From contig NZ_BDCC01000009.1 in assembly GCF_001613305.1 (NCBI RefSeq), positions 529,126-593,125 on the forward strand: a stretch of 64,000 nt of DNA. The letters are read 5' to 3'. The DNA comes from Nocardia vaccinii NBRC 15922. Its GTDB lineage: Bacteria; Actinomycetota; Actinomycetes; Mycobacteriales; Mycobacteriaceae. Below the pieces are notes generated by a model. The model saw only the letters and a list, made by a program, of their open reading frames with translations. It was not told the origin of the DNA and searched no databases. The position numbers and the translations under genes were made by a program. Below are positions 24,914 through 32,633 of the stretch, one piece after another (positions within the stretch are counted from its first letter, which is position 1; every line of letters begins with the position of its first letter).

Positions 24914-25564
24914 TCAGGAAACGGCCGCGAGGGGACGGGTTCGGTCGGAGGCGAGCAGGACCGCGATGGTGCCGAGCAGGGTTCCGGTGACCCAGCGCTG
25001 AATCCGCAGCCAGGCGGGGCGTTCGCCGAGGAATCCCGCGATGGCTCCCGCGCCCAGGACGATCAGGCCGTTCACGCTCAGCGCGACGACGATCTGGAGA
25101 CCGCCCAGGCACAGGCTCTGCAGCCAGATCCGGCCGTGCGCGGGCTCCACGAACTGTGGGATCAGCGCCATGTACATGATCGCGATCTTCGGATTCAGCA
25201 GGTTGGTCAGCAGTCCCATGCCGAACAGCCGCCGCGCCGAATCCGCCGGTAGCGCACTGGGCGCGAACGCCGATATTCCCCCGGGCCGCAACGTCTTCCA
25301 CGCCAACCACCCGAGATACAGCGCTCCCGCCAGTTTCACCGCCACATACAACTCCGGCACCACCGCGAAGATCGTCGTGATCCCCGCGGCCGCGGCCGTC
25401 AGATAGCACAGAAATCCCACCGCGACCCCGCCCAGCGACACCAGTCCGGCCCGTCGCCCCTGCGACACCGTCCGCGACACCAGATACATCATGTTCGGCC
25501 CCGGCGTCAGCACCAATCCGAGCGCAGCCACCACAACCCCGACCACCGCAGTCATCCCGATCAT
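24914..25564 (-). CDS. LysE-family amino-acid exporter (second copy)
   Basis: A 216-residue membrane protein with the LysE/RhtB pattern: LVLTPGPNMMYLVSRTVSQGRRAGLVSLGGVAVGF near residues 16-50, and RLFGMGLLTNLLNPKIAIMYMALIPQFV near 110-137. Helices are evenly spaced, about six in all. It is only distantly similar to the other LysE protein in this window (19836-20480), so substrates probably differ. Start is ATG 25564 (MIGMTAVV) or 25555; the upstream AATATAAGGG contains a TATAAG box close to the ATG. Product is expected to export a small amino acid or related metabolite. Confidence 0.87.
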   Translation of the reverse strand: MIGMTAVVGVVVAALGLVLTPGPNMMYLVSRTVSQGRRAGLVSLGGVAVGFLCYLTAAAAGITTIFAVVPELYVAVKLAGALYLGWLAWKTLRPGGISAFAPSALPADSARRLFGMGLLTNLLNPKIAIMYMALIPQFVEPAHGRIWLQSLCLGGLQIVVALSVNGLIVLGAGAIAGFLGERPAWLRIQRWVTGTLLGTIAVLLASDRTRPLAAVS

Positions 25565-25853
25565 GCCCTTATATTGGCCCGCTCGACCTGCTACTGTCGC
25601 GGTCCAATCCGAACCCACTGGCCTCCAGCCGGACAACCGGCAACCACAGGTACGGCACGTCCCCCGCTACCCGGGCCGACGACAACCCCATCGATCACGA
25701 GCCCACCCCGAACGCTCCGCCGCAGCAGCAGGAATTACGCACACGAACTTCCCGCCGAAGCTGCGCCGCATGCCGCCGGAGCCGAACTCCGACGCCACGA
25801 ATCATACTCTGGAACGCTGGAAAGTTCTGTGCGACAACTGATTTCGCGATCAG

Positions 25854-25940
25854 ATGGGTAACTCACCGGGTACGCCCGAAAGCCGCGGCGCACCCGGCCG
25901 CCGACCCGAAGCGCAAGCCCCGGGGCACCCGACACGCTAA
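25854..25940 (+). CDS. MGNS-type small peptide ORF (28 aa)
   Basis: An ATG at 25854 opens 28 codons starting MGNSPGTPESRG and ending PGHPTR. Its first 20 bases are identical to those of the small ORF at 60340, and a related sequence with ACG instead of ATG lies at 37815-37904. The peptide is Pro/Gly/Arg-rich with no hydrophobic segment. The stop codon overlaps that of the convergent aroG gene. No convincing ribosome site is seen. The recurrence elsewhere is the only reason to list it. Confidence 0.35.
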   Translation: MGNSPGTPESRGAPGRRPEAQAPGHPTR

Positions 25941-27028
25941 GGTCGCGCGGCGGCGACAGCGGTACCCAGGCGGTCCAATTGTGTTGCGGTGGTATCCCAA
26001 TCGAGGCAGGCGTCGGTGATCGATCGGCCGTAGGTGAGGTCCGGGGCGTGGCCGAGGGTCAGGTCCTGGCGGCCCGCGACGAGGAAGCTCTCCATCATCA
26101 GGCCGACGACGCGGCGGTCGCCCGCGGCGAGACGTTCGGCGATATCGGTGACGACGTCGACCTGGCGGTTGTGATCCTTGTTGCTGTTGCCGTGGCTGGC
26201 ATCGACCACGACGCGCTGGGGCAACTGCGCCTTCTCCAGCCGCAGGCACGCTTCGGCGACGGAGGCGGCGTCGTAGTTGGTGCCGTTGCTGCCCCCGCGC
26301 AGGATGACGTGGCAGTCCGGATTTCCGGACGTGCGGATCAGCGCGGAACGGCCGTCCAGATCGGTCCCCGGGAAGACGTGGCTGGCCCCGGCCGCACGCA
26401 CACCGTCCACGGCCACCTGCACATCACCGTCGGTGCCGTTTTTGATGCCGACCGGCATGGACAGCGCACTGGACAGCTGGCGATGCACCTGGCTGGCCGC
26501 GGTGCGCGCGCCGATCGCGCCGTAGGAGACCAGATCGGCGATGTACTGCGGGGTGATCGGATCGAGGAATTCGCAGGCGACCGGCAGCCCGAGCGCGGTG
26601 ATGTCGACCAGCAGCCGACGTCCCAGTCCCAGACCGGTATTGACGTCGAACGACCCGTCCAGATGCGGATCGTTGATCAGCCCCTTCCAGCCGAGGGTGG
26701 TGCGCGGCTTCTCGAAGTAGACCCGCATCACCACGTGCAACCGATCGGACAGTTCCGCGGCCTTGGCGGCCAGTCGCCGCGCGTAGTCCATCGCGGCCTC
26801 CGGATCGTGCACCGAACACGGCCCGACCACGACCATCAGTCGGTCGTCGGCGCCGTTGAGCACATCGACGGTGGCCTTGCGGCCCGCCCGGACGACGTCG
26901 GCGAGGGCGTCATCGATCGGATGCGCGCGCCGCACGTCGGCCGGCGAGAGCAACGGGCTCACGCTCAGGGTGCGGCGATCGTCCAGATCGGCGAGGGGGT
27001 TCGCGGCGGCATCGGCTGCGGTTGTCAT
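25937..27028 (-). CDS. aroG: 3-deoxy-7-phosphoheptulonate (DAHP) synthase, class I
   Basis: A 363-residue class I (AroG/AroF/AroH-type) DAHP synthase, which condenses phosphoenolpyruvate and erythrose-4-phosphate in the first step of aromatic amino-acid synthesis. Motifs are MVVVGPCSVHDPEAAMDYA, VMRVYFEKPRTTLGWKGLINDP, GARTAASQVHRQLSSALSMPVGIKNGTDG, VILRGG and DASHGNSNKDHNRQ (metal-binding His and substrate-binding Lys/Arg). ATG 27028 (MTTAADAAANPLADLDD) was preferred over a GTG 11 codons upstream. The mRNA leader encodes an aromatic-rich peptide followed by a hairpin, so expression is probably set by attenuation in response to charged Tyr/Phe/Trp tRNAs. It is likely also feedback-inhibited, as is usual for this family. 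Confidence 0.93.
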   Translation of the reverse strand: MTTAADAAANPLADLDDRRTLSVSPLLSPADVRRAHPIDDALADVVRAGRKATVDVLNGADDRLMVVVGPCSVHDPEAAMDYARRLAAKAAELSDRLHVVMRVYFEKPRTTLGWKGLINDPHLDGSFDVNTGLGLGRRLLVDITALGLPVACEFLDPITPQYIADLVSYGAIGARTAASQVHRQLSSALSMPVGIKNGTDGDVQVAVDGVRAAGASHVFPGTDLDGRSALIRTSGNPDCHVILRGGSNGTNYDAASVAEACLRLEKAQLPQRVVVDASHGNSNKDHNRQVDVVTDIAERLAAGDRRVVGLMMESFLVAGRQDLTLGHAPDLTYGRSITDACLDWDTTATQLDRLGTAVAAARP

Positions 27029-27078
27029 CGTGTGGGTTCCTGATCTGTAGATCCGGCCCACCGAGAGGAAATACCCGT

Positions 27079-27098
27079 CGAGCCGGTAGTCCGGCTCG
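27079..27098 (-). terminator. Attenuator hairpin in the aroG leader
   Basis: CGAGCCGG pairs with CCGGCTCG around a 4-nt loop, 11 nt downstream of the leader-peptide stop and about 50 nt before the aroG ATG. The G/C-rich upstream leader (GGCCGG blocks) can pair alternatively, as expected for a terminator/antiterminator switch. Confidence 0.6.
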
Positions 27099-27109
27099 GG
27101 GTGGTTGGG

Positions 27110-27175
27110 TCAGCGCGGTTCACCGACCGGCCCACCCGGGGCCGGGGAGATAAACCAGAAATACACGCGCTGCAC
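27110..27175 (-). CDS. Aromatic leader peptide of aroG (21 aa)
   Basis: A GTG at 27175 opens 21 codons starting VQRVYFWFIS and ending GEPR. Four consecutive aromatic residues (Tyr-Phe-Trp-Phe) at positions 5-8 are the hallmark of ribosome-mediated attenuation. TAGTGT ends 7 nt before the GTG, so the transcript starts at the leader codon itself. The peptide lies 82 bp upstream of the DAHP synthase ATG with a strong hairpin between. Corynebacterium uses a comparable aromatic leader peptide ahead of its aroF, so the mechanism has precedent; its action here is inferred. Confidence 0.85.
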   Translation of the reverse strand: MQRVYFWFISPAPGGPVGEPR

Positions 27176-27188
27176 GTCGCAGACACTA

Positions 27189-27507
27189 GCACAGCACGGT
27201 CGCGACCAGCGTCGGCCAGTACCTCTCCCGGTGCGCCGCCGAGCCGGCTCGGCCTCCGCGGGTGAGTACGGGCAGACCCCTCCGAACTGCGAACTTGCCA
27301 TGATGTCCGAGCCGAGCTTGCACCCATCCGATCCGGGCCGGCTCGCGGGGCGCCAGTAGAGCGAGCGGAGTGACCGAGGAGATGGCAGCGGCGCTTCGCC
27401 GCCCTCCGGAAGGCGGCGGGTGACGATCTTGCCGCGGTAACCGCACCGACGCGGGCGAACCCGGCCGGGATCGGAAGATCCTGCGCCGGGCTCCTTTTCG
27501 CCGGATC
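27189..27507. other. 319-bp intergenic region upstream of the aroG leader
   Basis: Contains the aroG promoter region and a CGCCGCC / GGCGGCG hairpin (27397-27418), which probably terminates the AhpD-like gene that lies upstream on the same (minus) strand. No supported gene is seen. Confidence 0.4.
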
Positions 27508-27981
27508 TCAGCCGAACATGCCGGGCTCGTACCCGCCCGCGGGCGTCTGCGCGATCACATTGAACCGGTTGTACGCGTTGATCACCGCGATGACCGCGAT
27601 CAATGCGCCGGTCTGCTCGTCGTCGTAGTGCTTGCGCACCTGCTCCCAGACCTCGTCGCTGACGCCGGTCTGCGCGTCGGCGATCCGGGTGCCCTCCTCG
27701 GCGAGCGCCAACGCGGCCCGCTCGGCCTCGGTGAACACGGTGGCCTCCCGCCAGGCCGCGACCAGGTTGAGCCGCACCCAGCTCTCCCCGTCCGCCACCG
27801 CGTCCTTGGCGTGCATATCGGTGCAGAAACCGCAGCCGTTGATCTGGCTGGCACGCAACTTCACCAATTCCTGGGTGCGCTTGGGCAACGTCGACTGGTC
27901 GAGCACCTGCCCGACGGCGCCCAGCCGCTTGATGGCCTTCGAGACGACCTCGATTTCGAATGCGTTCAGGCGAGCTTCCAT
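27508..27981 (-). CDS. Carboxymuconolactone decarboxylase/AhpD-like protein
   Basis: A 157-residue helical protein with the AhpD-fold active site INGCGFCTDMHAKDA (CxxC followed by His) near residues 48-62. Proteins of this group reduce peroxides or act as thiol-dependent peroxidases, and many are annotated simply as carboxymuconolactone decarboxylase family. Residues after the active site (RLNLVAAWREATVFTEAERAALALAE) are typical of the alkylhydroperoxidase subgroup. It is a single-gene unit with ATG 27981 and a GAGGAC element upstream. Physiological substrate unknown. Confidence 0.88.
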   Translation of the reverse strand: MEARLNAFEIEVVSKAIKRLGAVGQVLDQSTLPKRTQELVKLRASQINGCGFCTDMHAKDAVADGESWVRLNLVAAWREATVFTEAERAALALAEEGTRIADAQTGVSDEVWEQVRKHYDDEQTGALIAVIAVINAYNRFNVIAQTPAGGYEPGMFG

Positions 27982-28088
27982 GGTCGTGTCCTCACTCTCG
28001 CTGTTCCCGCCGCATCGGCGGCGCTACACAGAGAAGACGCGACAGCCCGCCGCAGTGTGACAGCCCCGAAAGTGACCTGCCTCACCCG

Positions 28089-28964
28089 TCAGCCGAAGTG
28101 GTAGGTGACCTTCGTCAGCTGTTCGGACAGGTCCCACAGGCGGCGGGAGGTGACCTCGTCCTTCGACGCGGCCGAGGAGGTGCTGGGGCCCGGGTGTCCA
28201 CGCATGCCGCCCAGGCGCGTCGGACCGTAGTAACCACCGGGTTCGACCTCGGCGGTGGCCGCGTAGAGGCTGGGCAGGGCGCCCATCTCCGCACTCTGCG
28301 CCAGGATCCGGTTGCCCAGCGGCATGAGCACGCTGACCAGGGACTCGGTGTGGAACTGCAGATCGGTCGCGGCATATCCGGGATGAGCGGCGACGGAGAT
28401 CTTCGACGAGCCGTGCACGCTCAGGCGGCGCTGCAACTCGCGGGCGAACATCAGATTGGCCAGTTTGGCCTGCCCGTACGCCTTCCAGCGCTGATACCTG
28501 CGGTGCTCCCAGTTCAGATCGGGCAGATCGATCCGCCCGATCAGATGCGCACCGCTCGACACGGTGACGATCCGCTCGGAGATCTTGTCCAACAGCAGCC
28601 CGGTGAGCGCGAAATGACCGAGATGGTTTGTGCCGAACTGCATTTCGAAACCCTGCGCGGTGCGCCGCAATGGCAGCGCCATCACGCCCGCGTTGTTGAT
28701 CAGCACGTCGGCGGTATCGACGGAATCGGCGAATTCACGCACCGAATCCAGATCGGCCAGGTCGAGGCGGCGCACCTGCGCCCGCTCGCCGATGGTGTCC
28801 GCGACCGCCCGCGCCTTCACCTCGTCGCGACAGGCCATGACCACTCGGCCGCCCGCGCCGACCAGCGCTCGCGCGGTGACCGCGCCCAGCCCGCTGTTGG
28901 CGCCGGTGACGATGAACGTCCGGTCGCTCTGATCGGGGATGTCGGCAATATCCCAATCACTCAC
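28089..28964 (-). CDS. Short-chain dehydrogenase/reductase
   Basis: A 291-residue classical-type SDR. The NAD(P)-binding TGANSGLG motif lies near residue 20, CRDE after strand 2 (favouring NADP), NNAG near 90, and the catalytic YGQAKLAN near 165 preceded by VSSGAH (Ser). Length and the C-terminal tail put it with the retinol-dehydrogenase-like oxidoreductases common in mycobacteria. GTG 28964 is preceded by TAGACT at 7 nt, a leaderless signal; the long open frame further upstream is antisense to the neighbouring ligase gene. It is divergent from the salicylate ligase gene with 138 bp between. Substrate unknown. Confidence 0.9.
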   Translation of the reverse strand: MSDWDIADIPDQSDRTFIVTGANSGLGAVTARALVGAGGRVVMACRDEVKARAVADTIGERAQVRRLDLADLDSVREFADSVDTADVLINNAGVMALPLRRTAQGFEMQFGTNHLGHFALTGLLLDKISERIVTVSSGAHLIGRIDLPDLNWEHRRYQRWKAYGQAKLANLMFARELQRRLSVHGSSKISVAAHPGYAATDLQFHTESLVSVLMPLGNRILAQSAEMGALPSLYAATAEVEPGGYYGPTRLGGMRGHPGPSTSSAASKDEVTSRRLWDLSEQLTKVTYHFG

Positions 28965-29040
28965 GCCCCAGAGTCTAGAGCCCAGGCCGGGCGCGTCCCG
29001 ACCCACAACAGTCGGACGGCACATCCAGGCCGCCGATGAG

Positions 29041-29059
29041 ATAGGGTTTCCTAACCTGG
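29041..29059. promoter_or_regulatory. IdeR/DtxR-like iron box upstream of the salicylate ligase
   Basis: ATAGGGTTTCCTAACCTGG agrees with the 19-bp consensus TTAGGTTAGGCTAACCTAA at 12 positions, with a perfect right half (CTAACCT). It lies 44 bp before the ligase GTG, where a repressor would block transcription in high iron. Confidence 0.6.
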
Positions 29060-29102
29060 GTAACCGGCACCCGGGTTGCATCGTGACCGTGAGGCAGGAC
29101 CC

Positions 29103-30710
29103 GTGACATCGACATCGACGGCACACGACGGATTCACCCCCATCCCCGCCGAATTCGCCGAGGCGTATCGCGCGGCCGGGTACTGGAACGGGCGAACGCT
29201 GGGTGAATTGCTCCGCGAATCGGCCCAGCGGTGGCCGGATCGCCCGGCGCTGTTGCACGAAGCCCAAACGCGCAGCTATCGCGAACTCGACGCCGAGGCC
29301 GACCGGATGGCGCACGGCTTCCTCGCCACCGGCATCGAGCCCGGCGACCGGGTGCTCGTGCAGTTGCCGAACGTCCCGGAATTCGTGGTGACGCTGTTCG
29401 GCCTGCTGCACGCCGGAGCGATACCGGTGCTGACCCTGCCCGCGCATCGATGTGCGGAGATCGGGCATCTGGCCGAATTGTCCGGTGCGGTGGCGTATCT
29501 CACCGCCGATCGAGTGGGCGATTTCGACCATCGCGAACTCGCGGCACAGGTGCGGGCCCGGGTGCCCGCACTGCGACAGGTGTTCGTCGTCGGCGATCCG
29601 GGTCCGTTCACAGCACTGAATTCGCTTCCCCGCGAGGGGGTTTCCCTTCCCGAGGTGGCTTCCTCGGCCATTGCGGTGCTGCTGGTCTCCGGTGGAACGA
29701 CCGGTCTGCCCAAACTCATCGCCCGCACTCACGACGACTACGGGTACAACGCACGAGCCAGCGCCGAGATCTGCGAATTCGGCCCGCAGGACGTCTATCT
29801 CGCGACTCTGCCCGCCGCGCACAACTTTCCGTTGTCGTGCCCCGGCATCCTGGGCACGGTCGCGACCGGCGGGGCGATCGCCCTGCTGACCGACCCGAGC
29901 CCGGAATGCGCCTTCGCCGCCATCGAACGTCATCGAGTGACGGTGACCTCGGTCGTCCCGCCGCTGGCGCAATTATGGTGTGCCGCAACCGAATGGGAGG
30001 GCGCCGATCTGTCCTCGCTGCGGCTGCTGCAGGTCGGCGGGGCCAAACTCGCCGAGGCGAACGCCCGCACGGTGCGGCCCGCGCTGGGCGCGGCCGTACA
30101 GCAGGTGTTCGGCATGGCGGAGGGCCTGATCAACTTCACTCGCCTGGACGATTCCGAGGACATCGCCTGCACCACCCAGGGCCGCCCGCTGTCCCCCGGT
30201 GACGAGATCCGTGTCGTCGATGCCGCCGGAAACGACGTCCCGCCCGGCGGGGAAGGTGAACTGCTGACCCGCGGGCCCTACACGTTGCGCGGCTACTACC
30301 GCGCGCCGGAACACGATTCCCGTTCCTTCACCCCGGACGGCTACTACCGCAGCGGGGATCTGGTGCGCCGGCTGCCGAGCGGACATCTCGTCGTGTCCGG
30401 CCGGATCAAGGATGTGATCAATCGGGGCGGGGAGAACGTCTCCTGCGACGAACTCGAGGAACATCTGCTCGCCCACCCCGCCATCCGGCACGCTGCCGCG
30501 GTCGGCCTGCCCGATCCGGCACTGGGCGAGAAGGTCTGCGTCGTCCTGGTCACCTCGGGCGACGCCCCGACCCTTGCCGAGGTCAAGGAGTTCCTCACCG
30601 ACCGCGGCCTGGCGGTGTTCAAACATCCGGACCTGCTGCACTTCTCGACGAGTCTGCCGCTGACCGCGGTCGGCAAGATCGACAAGAAGGCCCTGCGCAC
30701 CTCGTTGTGA
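29103..30710 (+). CDS. nbtT: Salicylate/2,3-dihydroxybenzoate-AMP ligase (siderophore starter)
   Basis: A 535-residue adenylate-forming enzyme of the EntE/DhbE/MbtA group. It begins GFTPIPAEFAEAYRAAGYWNGRTL, the standard start of aryl-acid ligases. It has the P-loop VSGGTTGLPKLIARTHDDYGYN, the aryl-acid pocket segment LPAAHNFPLSCPG, and the C-terminal SGRIKDVINRGGENVSCDELE and TAVGKIDKKALR with the catalytic Lys. It activates salicylate and loads it onto a siderophore assembly line (nocobactin/mycobactin type). GTG 29103 has an AGGAC element 5 nt upstream and an IdeR-like box further up. It faces the salicylate synthase gene tail to tail. The symbol follows Nocardia nomenclature from memory. 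Confidence 0.87.
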   Translation: MTSTSTAHDGFTPIPAEFAEAYRAAGYWNGRTLGELLRESAQRWPDRPALLHEAQTRSYRELDAEADRMAHGFLATGIEPGDRVLVQLPNVPEFVVTLFGLLHAGAIPVLTLPAHRCAEIGHLAELSGAVAYLTADRVGDFDHRELAAQVRARVPALRQVFVVGDPGPFTALNSLPREGVSLPEVASSAIAVLLVSGGTTGLPKLIARTHDDYGYNARASAEICEFGPQDVYLATLPAAHNFPLSCPGILGTVATGGAIALLTDPSPECAFAAIERHRVTVTSVVPPLAQLWCAATEWEGADLSSLRLLQVGGAKLAEANARTVRPALGAAVQQVFGMAEGLINFTRLDDSEDIACTTQGRPLSPGDEIRVVDAAGNDVPPGGEGELLTRGPYTLRGYYRAPEHDSRSFTPDGYYRSGDLVRRLPSGHLVVSGRIKDVINRGGENVSCDELEEHLLAHPAIRHAAAVGLPDPALGEKVCVVLVTSGDAPTLAEVKEFLTDRGLAVFKHPDLLHFSTSLPLTAVGKIDKKALRTSL

Positions 30711-30713
30711 GCA

Positions 30714-30750
30714 GCCGCCGAGGCCGCATTCGCGGTGCGGCCGCGGCGGC
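30714..30750. terminator. Bidirectional terminator between ligase and salicylate synthase genes
   Basis: GCCGCCG-a-GGCCGCA pairs with TGCGGCC-g-CGGCGGC: 14 bp with one mismatch and a 7-nt loop, filling the 42-bp gap between two convergent genes. Confidence 0.75.
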
Positions 30751-30752
30751 GA

Positions 30753-32114
30753 TCACGCCCTGACCAAGTACGGGGCGATGCTACCGAGTTTCTCGCAGGT
30801 CTCCTCGAATTCTCTTGCGGGAGTGGACTGGGAGACGATCCCGGCTCCGGCGCGCAGCCAGGCGCCGTCGGGGGTCTGGTAGACCGCGCGCAGCACGAGC
30901 GTCGCCTCGAGTGCGCCGGTGCTCGAAACCGCGACCACCGCACCGGAATACAGTCCGCGCGCGTCGTGGTCGAGCCGGAACACCGCGTCGACGCCGTCGC
31001 GCTTGGGAATTCCCGAGGCGGTCACCGAGGGGAAGAGCATTTCCAGCGCCTCCCAGGGGCTTCGGCCGATATCCAGGCGACCGCGCACCGTCGAGGCGAG
31101 ATGCTGCACGCTGCCGCGCTCACGCACCGCCATGAAATCCGAGACGACGGTGGTGTCCGGCGCGGCGACCGCGGCGATCTCGGTGAAGGAGGTCTGCACC
31201 GAGATCGCGTGTTCGACGATCTCCTTCGGATCGGCCACCAACTCGGCGCGCGCGGCCGCGTCGGCCTCCGCGCCGCGGCCGAATGCCCTTGTCCCAGCCA
31301 GCGGTTCGGTGGTCACCACGCGATCCCTGTCCACGGAGACCACCAGCTCCGGGCTGTATCCCGCCGCCTCGAGCCCGCCCAGTCGCAACAGGAACGACCG
31401 CGCCGGGGTGTTGTGCACCCGGCCCAGCCGATAGCTGGCGGGCACGTCCACCGGGAACGGCAGTTCGACCCGGCGGGACAGGATCACCTTCTGGTAGCGA
31501 CCGCCACGGATCTCGTCGACCGCCCGGCCCACCCGGTCTCGATAACCGGTCGGATCGGCGGAGATATCGACCGGATGCGCCCGGGGCAACGCGGTCTCCT
31601 GCGCCGCCTCGATCAACTCTCGGATCTCGGCGTTCTCGGAATCCGTCGCGCCGCAAACTCGCACACCGTCGGCATCGATGCGAACCTCGATGCGCGGAAT
31701 CATCAGATGCGCCAGCGGGGTGCGCTCGGACAGGTGGTCGGTCGCCTCCAACGCCCATGCGCAGAACTCGAATCCGATCCAGCCGTAGGCGTTACGCCCG
31801 GCCAGTGGCAGACCCGCCAGCGCCCGGTCGATCACATTCGCCGGGCGGCCTCGCCACGGCTGTGCCGAATCGCTTCCGTCCCAACCGATCCGCAGCTCGG
31901 ACGCGTCGAGTTCGACGCTGCCGATCGGATCGGCAGCGAACACCCACGCGCCCGGACGTTCGTACATCACGTACTCGCCGAATCGATCACAGGCCGCCAG
32001 CGCGGCCACCGCCGCGGCCGCATCGAATTTCCCGGCACCGCCGCGATCCGCGGTGATCATCGCCCCCGCACCCTCTTCATATCCGATCCGCACGCGGTCG
32101 TCCGTGGTCGACAC
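30753..32114 (-). CDS. nbtS: Salicylate synthase (MbtI-type)
   Basis: A 453-residue chorismate-utilising enzyme of the MST family. The MbtI pattern is clear: NAYGWIGFEFCAWAL, GGRYQKVILSRRVELPFPVDVPASY, TEPLAGTRAFGRG, ADPKEIVEHAISVQTSF, and the C-terminal TASGIPKRDGVDAVFRLDHDARGLYSG. It converts chorismate to isochorismate and then salicylate, the starter acid for nocobactin/mycobactin. GTG 32114 has a GGAGG box 4 nt upstream, TAGATT as -10, and two IdeR-like boxes across the promoter, so it should be induced by iron starvation. Its product feeds the ligase encoded tail-to-tail next door. The rest of the siderophore cluster is not in this window. Confidence 0.9.
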   Translation of the reverse strand: MSTTDDRVRIGYEEGAGAMITADRGGAGKFDAAAAVAALAACDRFGEYVMYERPGAWVFAADPIGSVELDASELRIGWDGSDSAQPWRGRPANVIDRALAGLPLAGRNAYGWIGFEFCAWALEATDHLSERTPLAHLMIPRIEVRIDADGVRVCGATDSENAEIRELIEAAQETALPRAHPVDISADPTGYRDRVGRAVDEIRGGRYQKVILSRRVELPFPVDVPASYRLGRVHNTPARSFLLRLGGLEAAGYSPELVVSVDRDRVVTTEPLAGTRAFGRGAEADAAARAELVADPKEIVEHAISVQTSFTEIAAVAAPDTTVVSDFMAVRERGSVQHLASTVRGRLDIGRSPWEALEMLFPSVTASGIPKRDGVDAVFRLDHDARGLYSGAVVAVSSTGALEATLVLRAVYQTPDGAWLRAGAGIVSQSTPAREFEETCEKLGSIAPYLVRA

Positions 32115-32122
32115 CGAACCTC

Positions 32123-32141
32123 CAAGGTTACGCTTACCTAA
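32123..32141. promoter_or_regulatory. IdeR-like iron box 1 of the salicylate synthase gene
   Basis: CAAGGTTACGCTTACCTAA agrees with TTAGGTTAGGCTAACCTAA at 15 of 19 positions and overlaps the TAGATT -10 element (32145-32140). Confidence 0.8.
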
Positions 32142-32149
32142 TCTAAAAG

Positions 32150-32168
32150 TGAGGTTAGCATTACCTGA
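32150..32168. promoter_or_regulatory. IdeR-like iron box 2 of the salicylate synthase gene
   Basis: TGAGGTTAGCATTACCTGA agrees with the iron-box consensus at about 14 of 19 positions. It is centred 27 bp from box 1, covering the -35 side of the promoter. Confidence 0.7.
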
Positions 32169-32244
32169 CCAATTGGGGTGGGCCCCACTGCGAACACCGG
32201 TGCGGTTCCACAGCCGCCTCCGCGCGTCCGATAAGGGAGACGGA

Positions 32245-32590
32245 CCACGAACCGAGCGGGATCGACTCCGCCGCACTGCGGCCGGCCACGCCCGTCAGAG
32301 TCTCGGCACCCGGACCCCGCGCCGGACAACTCGCACTCGCCACGTGCCGGACCGGCGAGGCGAGCCACGAACCGCGTCCGATCGTCTCCGCCTCACACCG
32401 CCCGGAGTCTCACGCACGACCTCCGCGCCGGATACTCGCTCCCCGCACCCGTCACGCGTCTCCGCGGCAAGACAAGCACGGACCGCGTCGGATTGCTTCC
32501 GGTTCGCTGCGACTGTTCGGCGCCGGTGTCGTCCCGGGCGATCGAACGGGCGAAGACTCCTCGCGAACCTCCTGCGGGAAAGGCATCGAC
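32245..32590. repeat. Three degenerate tandem repeats in the plsB upstream region
   Basis: The motif CCACGAACCG..CGATCG.CTCCGCC recurs at 32245, 32365 and 32476 (spacing 120 and 111 bp), and CTCCGCGCCGGA-type blocks recur within each unit. The region is 519 bp between the iron boxes and plsB and has no convincing gene, so the repeats are either non-coding or relics of a repetitive coding sequence. Confidence 0.5.
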
Positions 32591-32633
32591 GGGGCTTCAA
32601 TGGGGATTGCACCACATACAGGAGGTCCCCGCC

